Positions 33,926-45,599 of a DNA stretch of 64,000 nucleotides are shown here, piece after piece. Position 1 is the first letter of the stretch, and the number at the start of each line of letters is the position of its first letter. Below the pieces are notes generated by a model. It did no database searches. It saw nothing but the letters and a program-made list of their open reading frames with translations, and had not been told where the DNA came from. The translations under genes were made by a program, and so were the position numbers. The stretch spans positions 226,566-290,565 of the forward strand of contig ML986607.1 in the NCBI GenBank assembly GCA_010094045.1, in the 5' to 3' direction. The stretch comes from Lojkania enalia (taxonomy: Eukaryota > Ascomycota > Dothideomycetes > Pleosporales).

Positions 33926-36866
33926 CGCTGCTAACAACGAAGGCCCTAATAAATAGGAGCCTCTAAGCGTCGCTTGCGACGACAATAACGGGAGTATTCA
34001 ACACGCTGCCGCTCGTGAGCCATAGGAGGCGGCTGGCCTTTAAGCAGCTTACATCGGTGGACTTATTAGGGATCCCTGTTTCTTTACTCTTACTAATAGG
34101 AAGAAGGTATGCTAGTTCAATTTTGCAGTATAGATGAGGACTAAAGGTAGGCCTCTGTTAGCGGTAATGCTGACTCCTAAGAAGTATTAACGTTACGTCT
34201 AGGCTACTGAAGGTGAAATTAAGGTAAAGAAGGCAGATGGTATAAACATAGACTTTACGAGGGAGTTAAGTGCACAGTAGTTCTGGCGTTTAACTACTCC
34301 GAAAAGTGAATACATAATATATATAGTAGAGGAATTAAAACTAGACTAAGATAATCTAAGGCACTGATCTAGCTTAAACCATATTAAATATCTTCTCATA
34401 AAGATTATTCCGAGCTAATATGCCTATCGCCTCTCCTTTTATTAGCCTGTGGATACAAAACTGACCTATAAGTAAATCCTGCCTATAGGCCTTAAACAGA
34501 ACGGTTCCTTACTACTAAATAGAATACATATTTTATCCCCTAATCCTAATGCTGCTGATCCGAGCATGTAATATCCTCTCTTAGTTTTCGTAATGATCCG
34601 GCCATCTGAAGCCGAGGCTGCCCATCGACCCTAGTTCTTATGGTGACTGCCGCGCTCTATACTATCAGCCACGATTTTGACCCTTTATGCTATATCGTTA
34701 GATGCCCCAAGGGCCTTTACGATATGACTTGCTGCCTTATCCAGCCACTCACGATCTGGAACGTCGTGGTACGGTCTGCACTCGTGTCCTGCGGCTGCAT
34801 GCAGCTGTTGCTGAGCGCCTGTATGAACGCGATGAAGACTGTCTAGCTATCTAGATACCTGTTATTTAGATTAAAGCCTTCATTCTAGCAAATCTTATGC
34901 TAGAGCCGCTTTATTATTATGGGCGGCTGATCGACTGTCTTCTTGCTATAGAAGTCCCTAGAAAGTAATGACCGGGAGCACGCCTGGATAATGTCGATCT
35001 CGACGCTATGGGTTCGAAGCACAAGACTATTTTTCTCCATGATCTTGAGCTTCGTGATCAAATCGCCGTGTGCGTGGTGTGGATAGATCGGCTCTACCGG
35101 GATAATACCCCTGGACTATCTCCAGTTAGGCACCCAGGATGGCAGCCTGTGTTTGTCCCTGAACCATTCATCCAGGCTTATATCTGCCTGGACTACCGTT
35201 GCGCGGCAGGAACGGAGACTATAGCGAGGATGTTGTACTGATGCTAATATGATACAAGCTGTAGCTAGGTCTGCTCGCAATATTCGCGCCGTACTATTAA
35301 TGTATATCTGCTCGACGGCCTTCGTAGAGCTAGCTACGATCGAAACGGGTCTATATCTGAGAGGGTGGGTAGAGTGAACGGAGAAGCACCCGAGGAATGC
35401 AAATATACGGTCCCTGTTATTGCTGAACTAGAGGTGGCGCGCCTGTTGGAGCTTGTATACAAAGTTGAATCGGTTTGCGTGGTAGGTGTTCTGGTCTAGC
35501 TCCACGAACTGCCAGAATAGGAAGGAGATATCTAATGTGGTGGTGCTGCGGAGATGGTAATAGCTCTTTAGCTCCTTACATACTCTAGCTAGTTTGTTCC
35601 AGTCAATCGCGGCGTTGCCCTAGATTATGGTTACTGGTGTACTGGTTCCAGGTGTACTGGTTGCCATTTCCTGTATGACCTATCTGCGTTTAAAGTATCC
35701 GCACTTTTAGTGTTTAGATTGTACTAGTAGTACTTTTTGAAACCTTACCCACGCGCGATTAGTCAAAACCTGGAGGGCCTTCTAGTCGTCTCTAAACTGT
35801 CTTTCTAGGTCTATTGTGTTCGGATTATAAGATATGCCGTCTACGGGATGACTCTTAAGGGCATCATCAAGCTCGTGAACAAGACCAAAAGCTGACACCG
35901 CCTCTTTCGTGTCTAACCCGAGCTATGCCAAGACATGGGCTGCGTCTCAATAGACCCTATTGATAAATTGCACCTGCTGGCTTCTCTCTATCTAATCATC
36001 CTGACCCACATAGCACTGGTCAGCCTAGATCCGACGCGGCTAGTCTGGAAGGCGTAATTGACACAGGGCGGCGAAGATCGATCCCCCTCTCAGAACCACC
36101 AGTCCTTATTATTGTCACAATCGCGGATCAGAATGTTATATATAATAATTAGTGGTGCCGGATCCCCCTAGACGTACGATATTGCCTAATAATATCCCGC
36201 AGAGTCAATATAAACGACTTTAAGCATTCCTGCTAAGGGATTATCCTGTTGCCTGGGATCCAGCGTGACTATTCGGATAGTGTTATTATTCTGCAATGGT
36301 TAATAATAGTGTTAAATTCTCTCTAGAGAGGCCTATGCAAGCTGCGACGTGAGGGTTATGTTTCTGGAGGCATTTACAACTAGAGCTAAAAGGTTTGCGA
36401 TATTGAAGGCGGAGCTAGATTGATAGCCTATTAATTCAGATTTATGTTTCAGCAGATGAGGCTCAGAATCGCGCTTTCATTATTTCAGCCTAATAGCCAT
36501 ATACTCTAGGAATACTGCCTTTTTGCCTTGTTTCGTGACGTGATGACTATAGAAACATACCTTACTGGCTCCCTGTGATCATTAGATATCACATCTAGTC
36601 AACCTAACTGCATGATGCTTTGTCTAAACTGATATGCTCGCCAACGCCCGGCTTATATTCTCCTATAGATGACAGTGTCGAGCTGTGTTGATTCGTTCAA
36701 TAGGAAGGAGTATGGTTATACCCGTAGATACGGTTGAGCGACCTCATTGGATTGGGCTGTCGCTAACGGGATGTGCCTCAATCCGCTTTACTTAGAGCTA
36801 CAAGTCGGCTTAACTATACATGCACGGCTTTGTCATAGCTATCACTCCAGCGCTTAAATTTTTCTT
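33926..36866. mobile_element. TA-rich, stop-dense island: probable mutated transposable-element relic
   Basis: Nearly 3 kb with almost no open frame above 60 codons on either strand, unlike the rest of the window. TAG/TAA/CTA/TTA words are frequent (for example in 34300-34540), alternating with more GC-balanced pieces such as 34600-35260. This pattern is what repeat-induced point mutation leaves in fungal repeats (CpA to TpA). No terminal repeat, transposase motif or target duplication could be seen, so the element class is unknown and the mobile origin is inference. Confidence 0.4.
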
Positions 36867-37164
36867 TTGGGCTGGTTGGAGGCACAAATTACCGCATCTC
36901 TATTAATAAGTGTAGTTGAGGCTGAAAACATAAATCCCGGTTCGCATGTCCATACATCTCACCATGTTGAACCCCTTGTAATTATAGGATTCCGTGTGTT
37001 CCAAGTCTGTTGCTCGTCGTTTGGGGGAGTTTCTCTATCTCGTCGATTCAAGTTCCACATTAAGTCTAGAAGTTTCTCCTGTCTGTTGTAGGCTGGTCCT
37101 CACGCTAGCATCACAACTACTGAACTGCCTACGTTCTCGAACCTCTTCTTATCTGGATTTTACC

Positions 37165-38545
37165 ATGAATGCAACGGGCAATGCCAGTCCGCGCGACGAG
37201 AAAGTCCTCACCCGTGACGAGGAAGTCCCTAGGTGCGTCGAGAATGTCCTCAAAAATTATGAAAAGTCTGACACAAGGCTATACGAGGAACTAATGAAGC
37301 TCACTATGAAAGAATGCGAGGAATTACTGAAAAACATTAATAGAGAGACCAAAAATAAGGACAAAAATGAGAAGGACATCAGGGAGAAGGATAGAAATGA
37401 GGAGGAAAATAATGAGAAGGGCATCAAGACAGTAGTGCAGGGCAGAACGAAGAAGTATGACTCTTTGAAGGAAAAGCTGAAAGATTTAGAAGAGGACCGC
37501 AACAAGGACCCCGAAGAGCATAAATAGTTGGAGAAGGAGCTGACAGAGCTAGAAAAGGATCCTAGCAAGGACCTCGAGGAGGGTGACTGGTTGAAGGACA
37601 GGCTGACAAAGCTGGAAAAGAATTCCAACAAGATCCCCAAATTCAGAGACTGGGTTTCTGAGGGACACGATATTTACAAACATCCTGAGATGGGGGACCT
37701 TGCTGGGGTTCGCATTGGGCTGTATTTCCCCGACGAGATTGTTGAGGCCGTGAACGAGATTAAGAAGCGCTTCGACGTCGAATATTTCTTTGGCATGGTT
37801 ATGGGTGGGCGAAATGTTACGAAAGGCAAAAATCTAGACATCTGCAAACATTTAGATGGGCAATGGCGCAACAGGAACAATAATCCCTGGAAAAACTACG
37901 GATACAAGCCGTGACAAATGGTGGTCAAATGGAAAGAGCCTCGGCGTGAGGGTCTCAAGTCGATCAGAGTAGAGATCCAGGTCGGGACGGTGGTGACACA
38001 ATTTGGGCCGAGGTGCAATACAACATCATCTACGAAAAACCCCGACAATATCCGTTCCATGCTGACAATGGAGCGAATGATGGATGCCATCAACGGTCTA
38101 GCAATCACGACCGACGTGTTGCTCAAGGAATTGACAGGAAATATGGAGGAGGCAAAGAAAGAAGCAAGCCGACAACTCTTTACGGACGGCGCTGATTTTT
38201 TAAACTGCCTCCAATCGGCGTAATTGAGCCAGATGCGGCTAGAGGAGCGTCAATGTTGGTTTTGCGCTCAGGATAGCGATACTGCTGACCATCTAGTCAA
38301 GGCATGTAGACTGACCTGGCCGGACAATAAGGTCTAGCTCACCTTGTCCCATTGAATTCAAGAAGCTGATTAGAAAGGAAGGGTTTCTACAGCTTAATTC
38401 GAAGACGGTCCCAGATCTAAACATCTCTGAACTTCTACAAGCTTTGGGCTACGCCAAAAAGGAGGTTAATTCAAACTGGGGTTTAGGGCCTATGCACCTT
38501 GTTAGATGGGTCTACAACAATCATCCTGAACATATGCTATTTTGA
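37165..38545 (+). pseudogene. Decayed RelA/SpoT-domain gene (fungal RSH-like nucleotidyltransferase)
   Basis: RelA/SpoT synthetase domains make (p)ppGpp-type alarmones; fungal relatives are little studied. From ATG 37165 (MNATGNASPRDEK) a charged coiled-coil region runs to an in-frame TAG at 37525-37527. The same frame continues through FRDWVSEGHDIYKHPEMGDL, AGVRIGLYFPDEIVEAVNEI and KKRFDVEYFFGM to a TGA (37912-37914) right after YGYKP. It then reads MVVKWKEP and VEIQVGTVV. The expected next block, IWAEVQYNIIYEKP, is only readable one base out of frame (about 38000-38040), after which the original frame resumes (RMMDAINGLAITTDVLLKEL) to TAA 38221. A C-terminal fragment is open at 38348-38545 (ELLQALGYAKKEV...). 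Two stops plus two compensating indels and further breaks mark a pseudogene, adjoining the TA-rich island. Confidence 0.8.
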
Positions 38546-40002
38546 GCTTCATGGCGTAATTAACTTCCATTACTACTTGTAATTTCTAGTTTTTAAAGGT
38601 TCTATAAGGCTGTAAGTTCCCTCTGACCTAAAATACAAACGTAATCTAGGGGCGAGTTGCCCATACATGCTTGATTCATAATCCTTATTGTAAAACCTTG
38701 AACTATACTCGTAGAAGTCAACCGCGTGGAGGCTGGTCGTAGTGGAAGGACCGCGGTAATCTACAAGGGAAGAAGTGAATCTGTGAAGGGACGACGGTGG
38801 CGGCCTCGGGACGGGACGGCCGTAGTCAAGCATGCGGAGGGCAACCATGTGCTCTTATCATATGCTGTCAGGGGCTCGTCTCACGTGTTCAGGAGCCGCG
38901 GGCTAGTACCGATTCCAGACATTGTTGGAGATGATCTGCGATGGCGGGGTTGGTGACCGTTGTCGCTCTGCTGCGTGCCGACGCGATTTGAAGGATTGAC
39001 CGAGGGCTCCATTTCTGTTGTGAGAGAGCGCAGGCAATCCGGTAGTGAATAGAGGTTTGCGATTGGACATAATTGATTGAGGAGTAGATTCGCTGATTCA
39101 ACGAACGGAGGGATTCAACAATGACTATACTCGCATTGGGAGATTTCTTTTTTTACCTTAAGAGCGGTCTTAAAGTTTGAAGCTGCTTTGGATATAGAAA
39201 AGACATCCGGTAATTTAGAAACAGGAATATGCAATGCGAAAGCGAAACCGTGTGGTTTAGTTCCGTGACTAGGTTCTTGAGCGTGGATTTGCAGTCTGGG
39301 AGCGGTATTCTGATGGAGGCCGATTTCGATGGTTTCGCATCGTGTATTTGGGTTTGACAGCGGCTTTGTGATTTGGTGGGGTTCCGTTGGATAGGGGTAG
39401 ATATTGGTAGTTTAGTTTCGAGCACTGATGTCCGAGTGGGTTGTGCTTTCGGAAGGACATTTGGAGGGACTTTCGGTGGGACAGGGGAAGACATTGGTTG
39501 CTTGGTTTCGTGCACTTGGGCTTGGTGAATGGATTTTGGCGGCTTTCTGCGCCTTAGACTTCTTAGTCTTGGGCTTTGTAGCCTTTATCGTATCTGATAT
39601 CTTCGTTGTGATTTGTTGAAAGTGGCAAGTGCTCGAAGTTGGTTTTAAAATAGAACAATAGGAAGGGCAGTGGTTGAATTGCTCCTCTGCTAGACGAGGG
39701 TATCTCATAATTTCCGCGAGTGACAGACCACTTGTTCTTTCACTTGCTGCCGATTTGGTTCAATGACAATATTTAATGCTTTGGAAGGACTGAAGGATGT
39801 CAATGCCCTGTTCACTACTTAGGCCTAGAATTCGCATGGGTGCGAACACCTCAGGAACCTTAATTGAACCATAAATCCATAGATCCACGGGCATCTATTG
39901 AACAAACATGGACAAACCTACCCATATCCGGATACTAGTTGCATGCTGCTTTACTACAGATCACATCTGACTTCAAATTGGGCTTGAACTCAACTTATTT
40001 TT
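38546..40002. other. Intergenic region, RSH relic to CENP-O
   Basis: About 1.5 kb. Short Ser/Thr/Pro/Lys-rich frames on the minus strand at 39153-39708 resemble low-complexity protein text but show no domain or start context; not credited as a gene. A TCACGTG sits near 38880. Confidence 0.45.
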
Positions 40003-40938
40003 TTACGCAGTCAACCTCTCGATGAGCCCTTCAATCCGTCCCACGACTTTCTCGCCTAGCTCCGAGACTCGAGCGCCGTTCCGGGATCTGACAACACCCT
40101 TCTCTACTCGTCCATCCTTTGTAATCTTCATTATAGCAGTATTTCCGTTCGACCATGTGACGCTGATTTGGGTTACCGGAAGATTCGCATCAATATCCGT
40201 AATCTTCAGCGGATCCTGCCTCCCATTCCTCTCTTCATCCTCAATCCAGTCTTCCTCCTCTTCGTCTCTATCGCTCTCCTCATCGGCCCACTCGTTCAAG
40301 ACCTTTCCAACAGGGTACTTCTCCATCTCCTGCTTTTCCCTCGTCTTCGCATCGGGCAAACCCGCCTCCTTTCTTAATTGATCCACAGCCACGGACCTCA
40401 AATGCCACGACACCAGCTCTCTTCTCAAAAACTTCCCAAATCTTACAAGATCTTGTTCGACGCCCTCAAACCCCTCTTTGTGCGCCACCGGCATAAACTT
40501 ATTCCTCAGTAACTCGAGGGGAATACACGGCGGTATCGTGTGCTTATGGATCTGTAGCACATTATTGTTACTCGGATCCGGTCGATTGAATAAGACATGA
40601 TACGCATCAACAAATTTCCCCTGTATCGACACGTCGATTCTGATACCGAGGATGTTGCCACTGTCTACCGCATATGGATCGGGGTCTTGCACCTTGTAGG
40701 CTGTAATGCCGGCGCATGAACGGTATGTTTGTTCACAGTTGTGATTCGTGATTTTCTTGACAACTTTTGTGGCTTTGCGACGTTGGGATTCGTTTGTGAC
40801 AGGGCGCTGGTCGACGCGTTGAGAGAGCTGCGGGGTGGAGAGGAGGATGTGGCTTAAGTTTGCGCGGTGGGATTGGAGGCTAGAGATTTGAGCGCGTAAT
40901 TCAGCGATTTCATTGTCGAGGGCTTCGAGGGTGGCCAT
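40003..40938 (-). CDS. Inner-kinetochore protein CENP-O (Mcm21/Mal2 family)
   Basis: CCAN subunit of the COMA/CENP-O complex that links centromeric chromatin to the outer kinetochore. Intronless, 311 residues. The N-terminal coiled coil MATLEALDNEIAELRAQISS is followed by the tandem RWD region. The family signature is TYRSCAGITAYKVQDPDPYA, then ILGIRIDVSIQGKFVDAYHV and HTIPPCIPLELL. An acidic loop follows (DEESDRDEEEEDW), and the second RWD part ends with ITDIDANLPVTQISVTWSNG. Length agrees with S. pombe Mal2 (303). Divergent from the acetyl-CoA transporter gene across a 435-base promoter carrying TCACGTGA. Confidence 0.88.
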   Translation of the reverse strand: MATLEALDNEIAELRAQISSLQSHRANLSHILLSTPQLSQRVDQRPVTNESQRRKATKVVKKITNHNCEQTYRSCAGITAYKVQDPDPYAVDSGNILGIRIDVSIQGKFVDAYHVLFNRPDPSNNNVLQIHKHTIPPCIPLELLRNKFMPVAHKEGFEGVEQDLVRFGKFLRRELVSWHLRSVAVDQLRKEAGLPDAKTREKQEMEKYPVGKVLNEWADEESDRDEEEEDWIEDEERNGRQDPLKITDIDANLPVTQISVTWSNGNTAIMKITKDGRVEKGVVRSRNGARVSELGEKVVGRIEGLIERLTA

Positions 40939-41373
40939 TGTTTATGTGAGCTTGGGTCACTGAATGATGACGCTGCCGATGGGAGTGGTTGGATGTTGAC
41001 GTTGGCTTGCTCCCCGAAAGGGAAAGGCCAGGTCGCGAAGTCACGTGAGATACTTAGCACCAGTAGCTTCTTTCATCGATATATCAAGTTCAAAGAGAGT
41101 AATGGATCGAAGAAATGAATCGGAAGTGATAGCATAGTAGCTGTAGATTACACAAAAATGGAGTGTGCTCAGTAGTATGATGGATATCGCGGGTGTAGGC
41201 ATCCAATTGAAACTGCCGAACCCCGGACTAGGCGTCGCTGATCATTGTCGCCGCCCACCAAAATAGCGGGCAGAGGCCACGTTCCAGGAACCAAATAGCA
41301 TCATATCGACCCGCACTAAAGCCAAGAAGACACGTTCACCCTCCAAGGGCGTCACTCATTTGTCACCATATGG
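40939..41373. promoter_or_regulatory. Divergent promoter CENP-O / acetyl-CoA transporter, with TCACGTGA palindrome at 41041-41048
   Basis: 435 bases between starts. TCACGTGA at 41041-41048 is a perfect E-box palindrome of the bHLH/Cbf1 class, about 103 bases upstream of the CENP-O ATG. Its use is inferred. Confidence 0.45.
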
Positions 41374-43575
41374 ATGCCTACGCAGCAGATCCCCTCTCCA
41401 GTTTCTCCAATTATTCCACCCTCCTTTCCCATAGCCGTTGAGACACGTCTCCCCTCTGCACATCTCACGTCGCAACAGCAGAACCAGCATTTGCAGCACC
41501 GTCGATCCGTAAGCCGAGACGACGTTGAGCTCCAAGATCTCGGTCCCGCCGACCCATCATTCCTTTCAAAACAATCCTCTAAGCGGCTCCCTATCTCATC
41601 TTCCTCCGGCGCGGAGCCAGCTTCTTCGTCCACCCCTGAAACCGCCCACCTACTACACAACGACGACTCAGACTACTCCCTAGGATCCGACATCGAAACA
41701 CAAATGAGCAAGAGGAGCACCAGGAGAGGCAATCGCAGCTCCGTGGCTAGGCAGAGTTCCACAGACTCGCTACAAGATCAGAACGGGCATGCGAATGCAA
41801 CGGGCAAAATGAACGGACTCGTGGAACACCGGCGCAAACATGTCGGCATCGACAGTCCTACGTCGCCGTCCGATCAGGCTGCTTCGTTAATGAGCAGATC
41901 GAGCTTTACGCTAGATGATCCTGTGCCGGCGCTGTCGCACTCACATGAAGAGAAAGATACGGCGCAGGGTTTCTTTGAAATGTCGAAGAAGGATCAGAGG
42001 AATTTTTTGCTGCTGGTCCTACTATACTTCCTTCAGGGCATACCGATGGGTCTAGCGCATGGATCGGTGCCATTTCTACTCAAGAACAAAGTGTCATATT
42101 CGTCTATCGGCGTGTTCTCGTTGGCAGCGTATCCGTACTCGTTGAAGTTGTTTTGGAGTCCTATTGTGGATGCCATTTGGACGCCGAAGATCGGGCGCAG
42201 GAAGAGCTGGATTTTACCGATTCAAACTGTTTCGGGCTTCTCAATGATATGGTTGAGCTCGAAAGTTAATGAGATGATGGATTATGCGGGGGAGAAGGAG
42301 GGTAATGGCATTTGGAGTTTTACTTGGTGGTGGTTTGCGCTGGTATTCTTGTGTGCTACGCAAGATATCGCAGTCGATGGTATGAAATAACAATTTCAAA
42401 ACGCTAGGCATGTGCTAACGAAACTACAGGATGGGCTTTGACATTACTGTCCCACGACAATCTTGCATATGCGTCTACGGCGCAAACCGTTGGCTTAACA
42501 GCCGGCCAGTTCTTGTCCTATACCGTCTTCCTAGCTTTCAACTCGAAAGATTTTACGAATAAATGGTTCCGTCCTGCCAATGCTCCAGGCGATACCGGCT
42601 TGTTGACTCTCGACGGCTATCTGAAATTCTGGGGCTGGGCATATCTAATCGTTACTTTCGGTCTAGCCATCATGAAGCGCGAGGAGCGAACAAAGAATAC
42701 AGACGGTATTATGGAAGTCTACAAGTCCATGTGGGGTATCCTGAAGTTGAAAAACATTCAGACATTCATCGTCATTCACCTAATTGCTAAGATCGGATTC
42801 CAGGCCAACGATGCAGTTACCAGCTTGAAGTTGCTTGATAAGGGATTCAGCCAGGAAGACCTTGCCCTCACTATTCTCATTGATTTCCCCTTCGAAGTTG
42901 GCTTGGGATACTACATTGGAAAATGGTGCCAGACATATCCGCCCATGCACATCTGGTGCTGGGCATTCGTAGGACGCCTTGTCGCAGCTGGCTTCGCCCA
43001 ATTCGTCGTCTCAATATTCCCCCCAGGCGGTACAACGCTCTGGTACTTGCTACTCGTCATCAGCGAGCACGTTTTGTCCACCTTCATGAACACAGTCATG
43101 TTCGTTGCGGTATCGGCATTCCATGCAAAGATATCTGATCCCGTCATCGGCGGCACCTATATGACTCTCCTCGCCACGTAAGTTTGCCACAACACCATAC
43201 CCTTCTCACCTCATGTCGCCGAACTCTTGCTGACAACACTCCAGCGTCTCGAACCTCGGCGGCACCTTCCCGCGCTACTTCGTCCTCAAATTCGTCGACA
43301 TTTTCACCGTGGCAACGTGTGTGCCACCCGCTACCGCACCAGCACCCGACAAGCTGAAGGGCGATCTCGTCACGCAGGCCTTCTCTTGTGCCCTCGAGGC
43401 TGATAAGCACCGGTGCAAGGATGGCGGTGGGTTCTGCAATGTCACAACGGACGGGTACTATGTTATGAATGTTATCTGTATTATTATTGGGATAGTGACA
43501 TTCTGGGGGTTTATCAAGCCCGCTGTCATGAGGATACAGGCGCTACCACTGAAGGCATGGCGGTTGTCAGCGTAG
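41374..43575 (+). CDS. Acetyl-CoA transporter, SLC33A1/AT-1 family (MFS)
   Basis: Polytopic membrane protein; animal AT-1 imports acetyl-CoA into the ER lumen. Three exons, 41374-42379, 42430-43177 and 43245-43575, give 694 residues. About 205 residues of disordered Ser/Gln/Arg-rich N-terminus precede FFEMSKKDQRNFLLLVLLYF, then LQGIPMGLAHGSVPFLL and YSLKLFWSPIVDAIW, the diagnostic KxFWxPIVDxxxxxxxGRRKSW loop (GRRKSWILPIQT). Splice 1 lies in the conserved CATQDIAVDGWALTLL. Further blocks are ANDAVTSLKLLDKGFSQEDL, DFPFEVGLGYYIGKW, IGGTYMTLLATVSNLGGTFP (across splice 2) and a last helix before PLKAWRLSA. About 11-12 hydrophobic segments are visible. Substrate is inferred from family. Confidence 0.93.
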
Positions 43576-44636
43576 ACGATGGAGTGGGTGTAGGTTACCG
43601 TATAGACGTTGTGTATATTATTATTATTATTAGAAGCCTTTGACTGTGGGAGGCGTGTACGATGCAGCGAATCCAGTTCCGTCTGAAAGAATTTGCGGGC
43701 CTCGCAGAGATTTGGCTTTGTATAGATAGCCACTATGAGATTCTTGCAGCTATCAGAATCCGGTCATATCCGATTTGGAATCCAATATAAATATGTCTGG
43801 GACACTTTCAGCGCAACCTGCGTTTTGGCCCTTGCCGCAGGATCGTGCTAGGTGTGCAGAGGTTGTGACTTGGCAGCGATTGTATAGCACAATATGATGT
43901 CATTCCCCCTGGGATTCTAGTCGTGGTTGATTTTAAATCAGATATAAGACTTCTTTTTTTTTTTTGGTTCACGGGACGGTTTTAGCACGCCCTGCGTTTT
44001 GGCCCCGGCGTGATTGCGCGAATTCTCGTGATAAGGCGTCGGGCGCTGGCCCTGACATCGAGCTAGCCACTCAGGGCTCGCCCATTTCCCGTTAGCCCAA
44101 GACCTTTGGACTGGCGCTAATCCGTGGAGCCTCCCGAGGCTCCTCCGGCTTCATCTGGTGGATAGATTGTGTGTACAGTCAGCCGGCCAGCCTCGAATCT
44201 TGCAGAGCCTTGGGCGCCGATAGCGGGAAATGCAGCATTTTCAAGCCGTGTAGTAGCTGTGACTTCACACGATGAACCAAAGACTGCCTCGGAAACGTCC
44301 ATTCGGCGAACACGCGGGCGCGACAAGGTTTGGGCGAGAGAAGTGAGGGCTTACATGGGCGGGGGCTAAACCTGATGCGGCGGCGTGCTTGATATCTGTC
44401 ACAAATTATCTGCTGATTTCCATCTTTTGCCAGTGTCGTTTAAACCGTCCCTGACCCTGTGCTTCGTACATACGTGCTAGACAGTGTTACTTGCAGCCAT
44501 TCCTCAGCTCAGACAAGTGCACTTTCAATCGCCCATCCACCTACCTACCTCCCTTGCACCATCACACCGCGCACAGCAACGCCAACGATCGCCCTCGTAC
44601 TTCGCCCATCTCCGTCGCTATCACTCTCCAATTACC
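43576..44636. other. Intergenic region with a 15-base direct repeat, upstream of the peroxiredoxin gene
   Basis: About 1.06 kb. CCTGCGTTTTGGCCC occurs at 43817-43831 and 43991-44005. A 69-codon minus frame (44117-44326) has no recognised motif. 44480-44636 is C-rich, probably the 5' UTR. Confidence 0.5.
43817..44005. repeat. Perfect 15-base direct repeat, two copies 174 bases apart
   Basis: CCTGCGTTTTGGCCC at 43817-43831 and again at 43991-44005. Both are preceded by AGC-rich text and followed by a GC-rich trinucleotide. Could be a paired regulatory site or element footprint. Confidence 0.6.
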
Positions 44637-45599
44637 ATGGCGTATGCGTACAGTCCAAAGGTGCGGGTCCAGAAACCTGCGCCTCACTTCTCGGGCACCG
44701 CCGTTGTCGACGGTACTTTCGAAGGTACGAATCAGCTATCAAATGCTCTCCCTCCCTCCGATTCTGCGTTAGCCGAATCGTAGCGGAACATGGCTAACGC
44801 CGGCGCTGCCACAGACCTGAGCCTCACGCAGTACACGTCGACCAAGCAATGGCTAGTCCTTGGCTTCGTGCCCATGGCCTGGACCTTTGTGTGCCCAACG
44901 GAGATCATTGCGTTCAGCGACCGCGCAGCGGATTTCGCGGCACGCGGCGCTTCGGTCGTCTTCGCGTCCACCGATAGCGAGTACTCCCTTCTGGCCTGGA
45001 CAAATGCGAGTCGGCGGGACGGAGGGCTAGGCAAGATCAACATTCCGCTACTCAGCGATAAGAACCATAGCTTGAGCAAGGATTATGGGGTTCTGATTGA
45101 GGAGGAGGGTATTGCGCTGAGGGGCCTGTTCTTGATTGATCCGAATGGCATTGTGAGGCAGGTGAGTCGCATGTTGCATGCATAGAGTGATTGATTCAGG
45201 AGCATGAATTTTCATTGTTTAAAGTGGGCATTCAAAGGCCTGGCTAACTTCCCCAGATCACCATCAACGATCTCCCCGTCGGCCGCAGCGTAGACGAAAC
45301 CCTCCGCCTCCTCGACGCCTTCCAATTTACCGACAAGTACGGCGAGGTAAGAAAACCATACACCCCCTTCCATTCATATACTCAGGTATACTGATCCGTA
45401 CATAGGTCTGTCCCGCGAACTGGAATCCCGGCCAAGAAACCATTAAAGCCACACCCGAGGGCAACAAGGTCTACACGCAAAAAGTCTACACCGACACCAA
45501 CATGGTCGACAGCGCGGCCAACGGTACGGCTTCCAAGGCTGCGCACCCAAATGGTCATTAAACTAACCAACTTCCGTCCTGGAAACAGGGGCCGCCTAG
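44637..45599 (+). CDS. 2-Cys peroxiredoxin (Prx1/AhpC-TSA type)
   Basis: Thiol peroxidase that reduces H2O2 and alkyl peroxides. Five exons are proposed: 44637-44724, 44815-45161, 45257-45346, 45406-45523 and 45589-45599, giving 217 residues. The peroxidatic Cys56 is in [15 protein letters not shown], within a PxxxT/SxxC motif. The text [20 protein letters not shown] and [20 protein letters not shown] follows, and the resolving Cys177 starts exon 4 ([14 protein letters not shown]). The last intron (45524-45588) has a good CTAAC branch point; if retained, translation ends at 45561 with a different tail ([11 protein letters not shown], 226 residues). The eukaryotic-type C-terminal extension is present but lacks an obvious YF motif, which is associated with over-oxidation sensitivity. 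No mitochondrial presequence. Confidence 0.93.

Noticed and set aside
39153..39708. Overlapping minus frames of 98-120 codons between the RSH relic and CENP-O
   Set aside because: Ser/Pro/Thr/Lys-rich, no motif, no convincing start or splice; kept only as a note in the intergenic entry.
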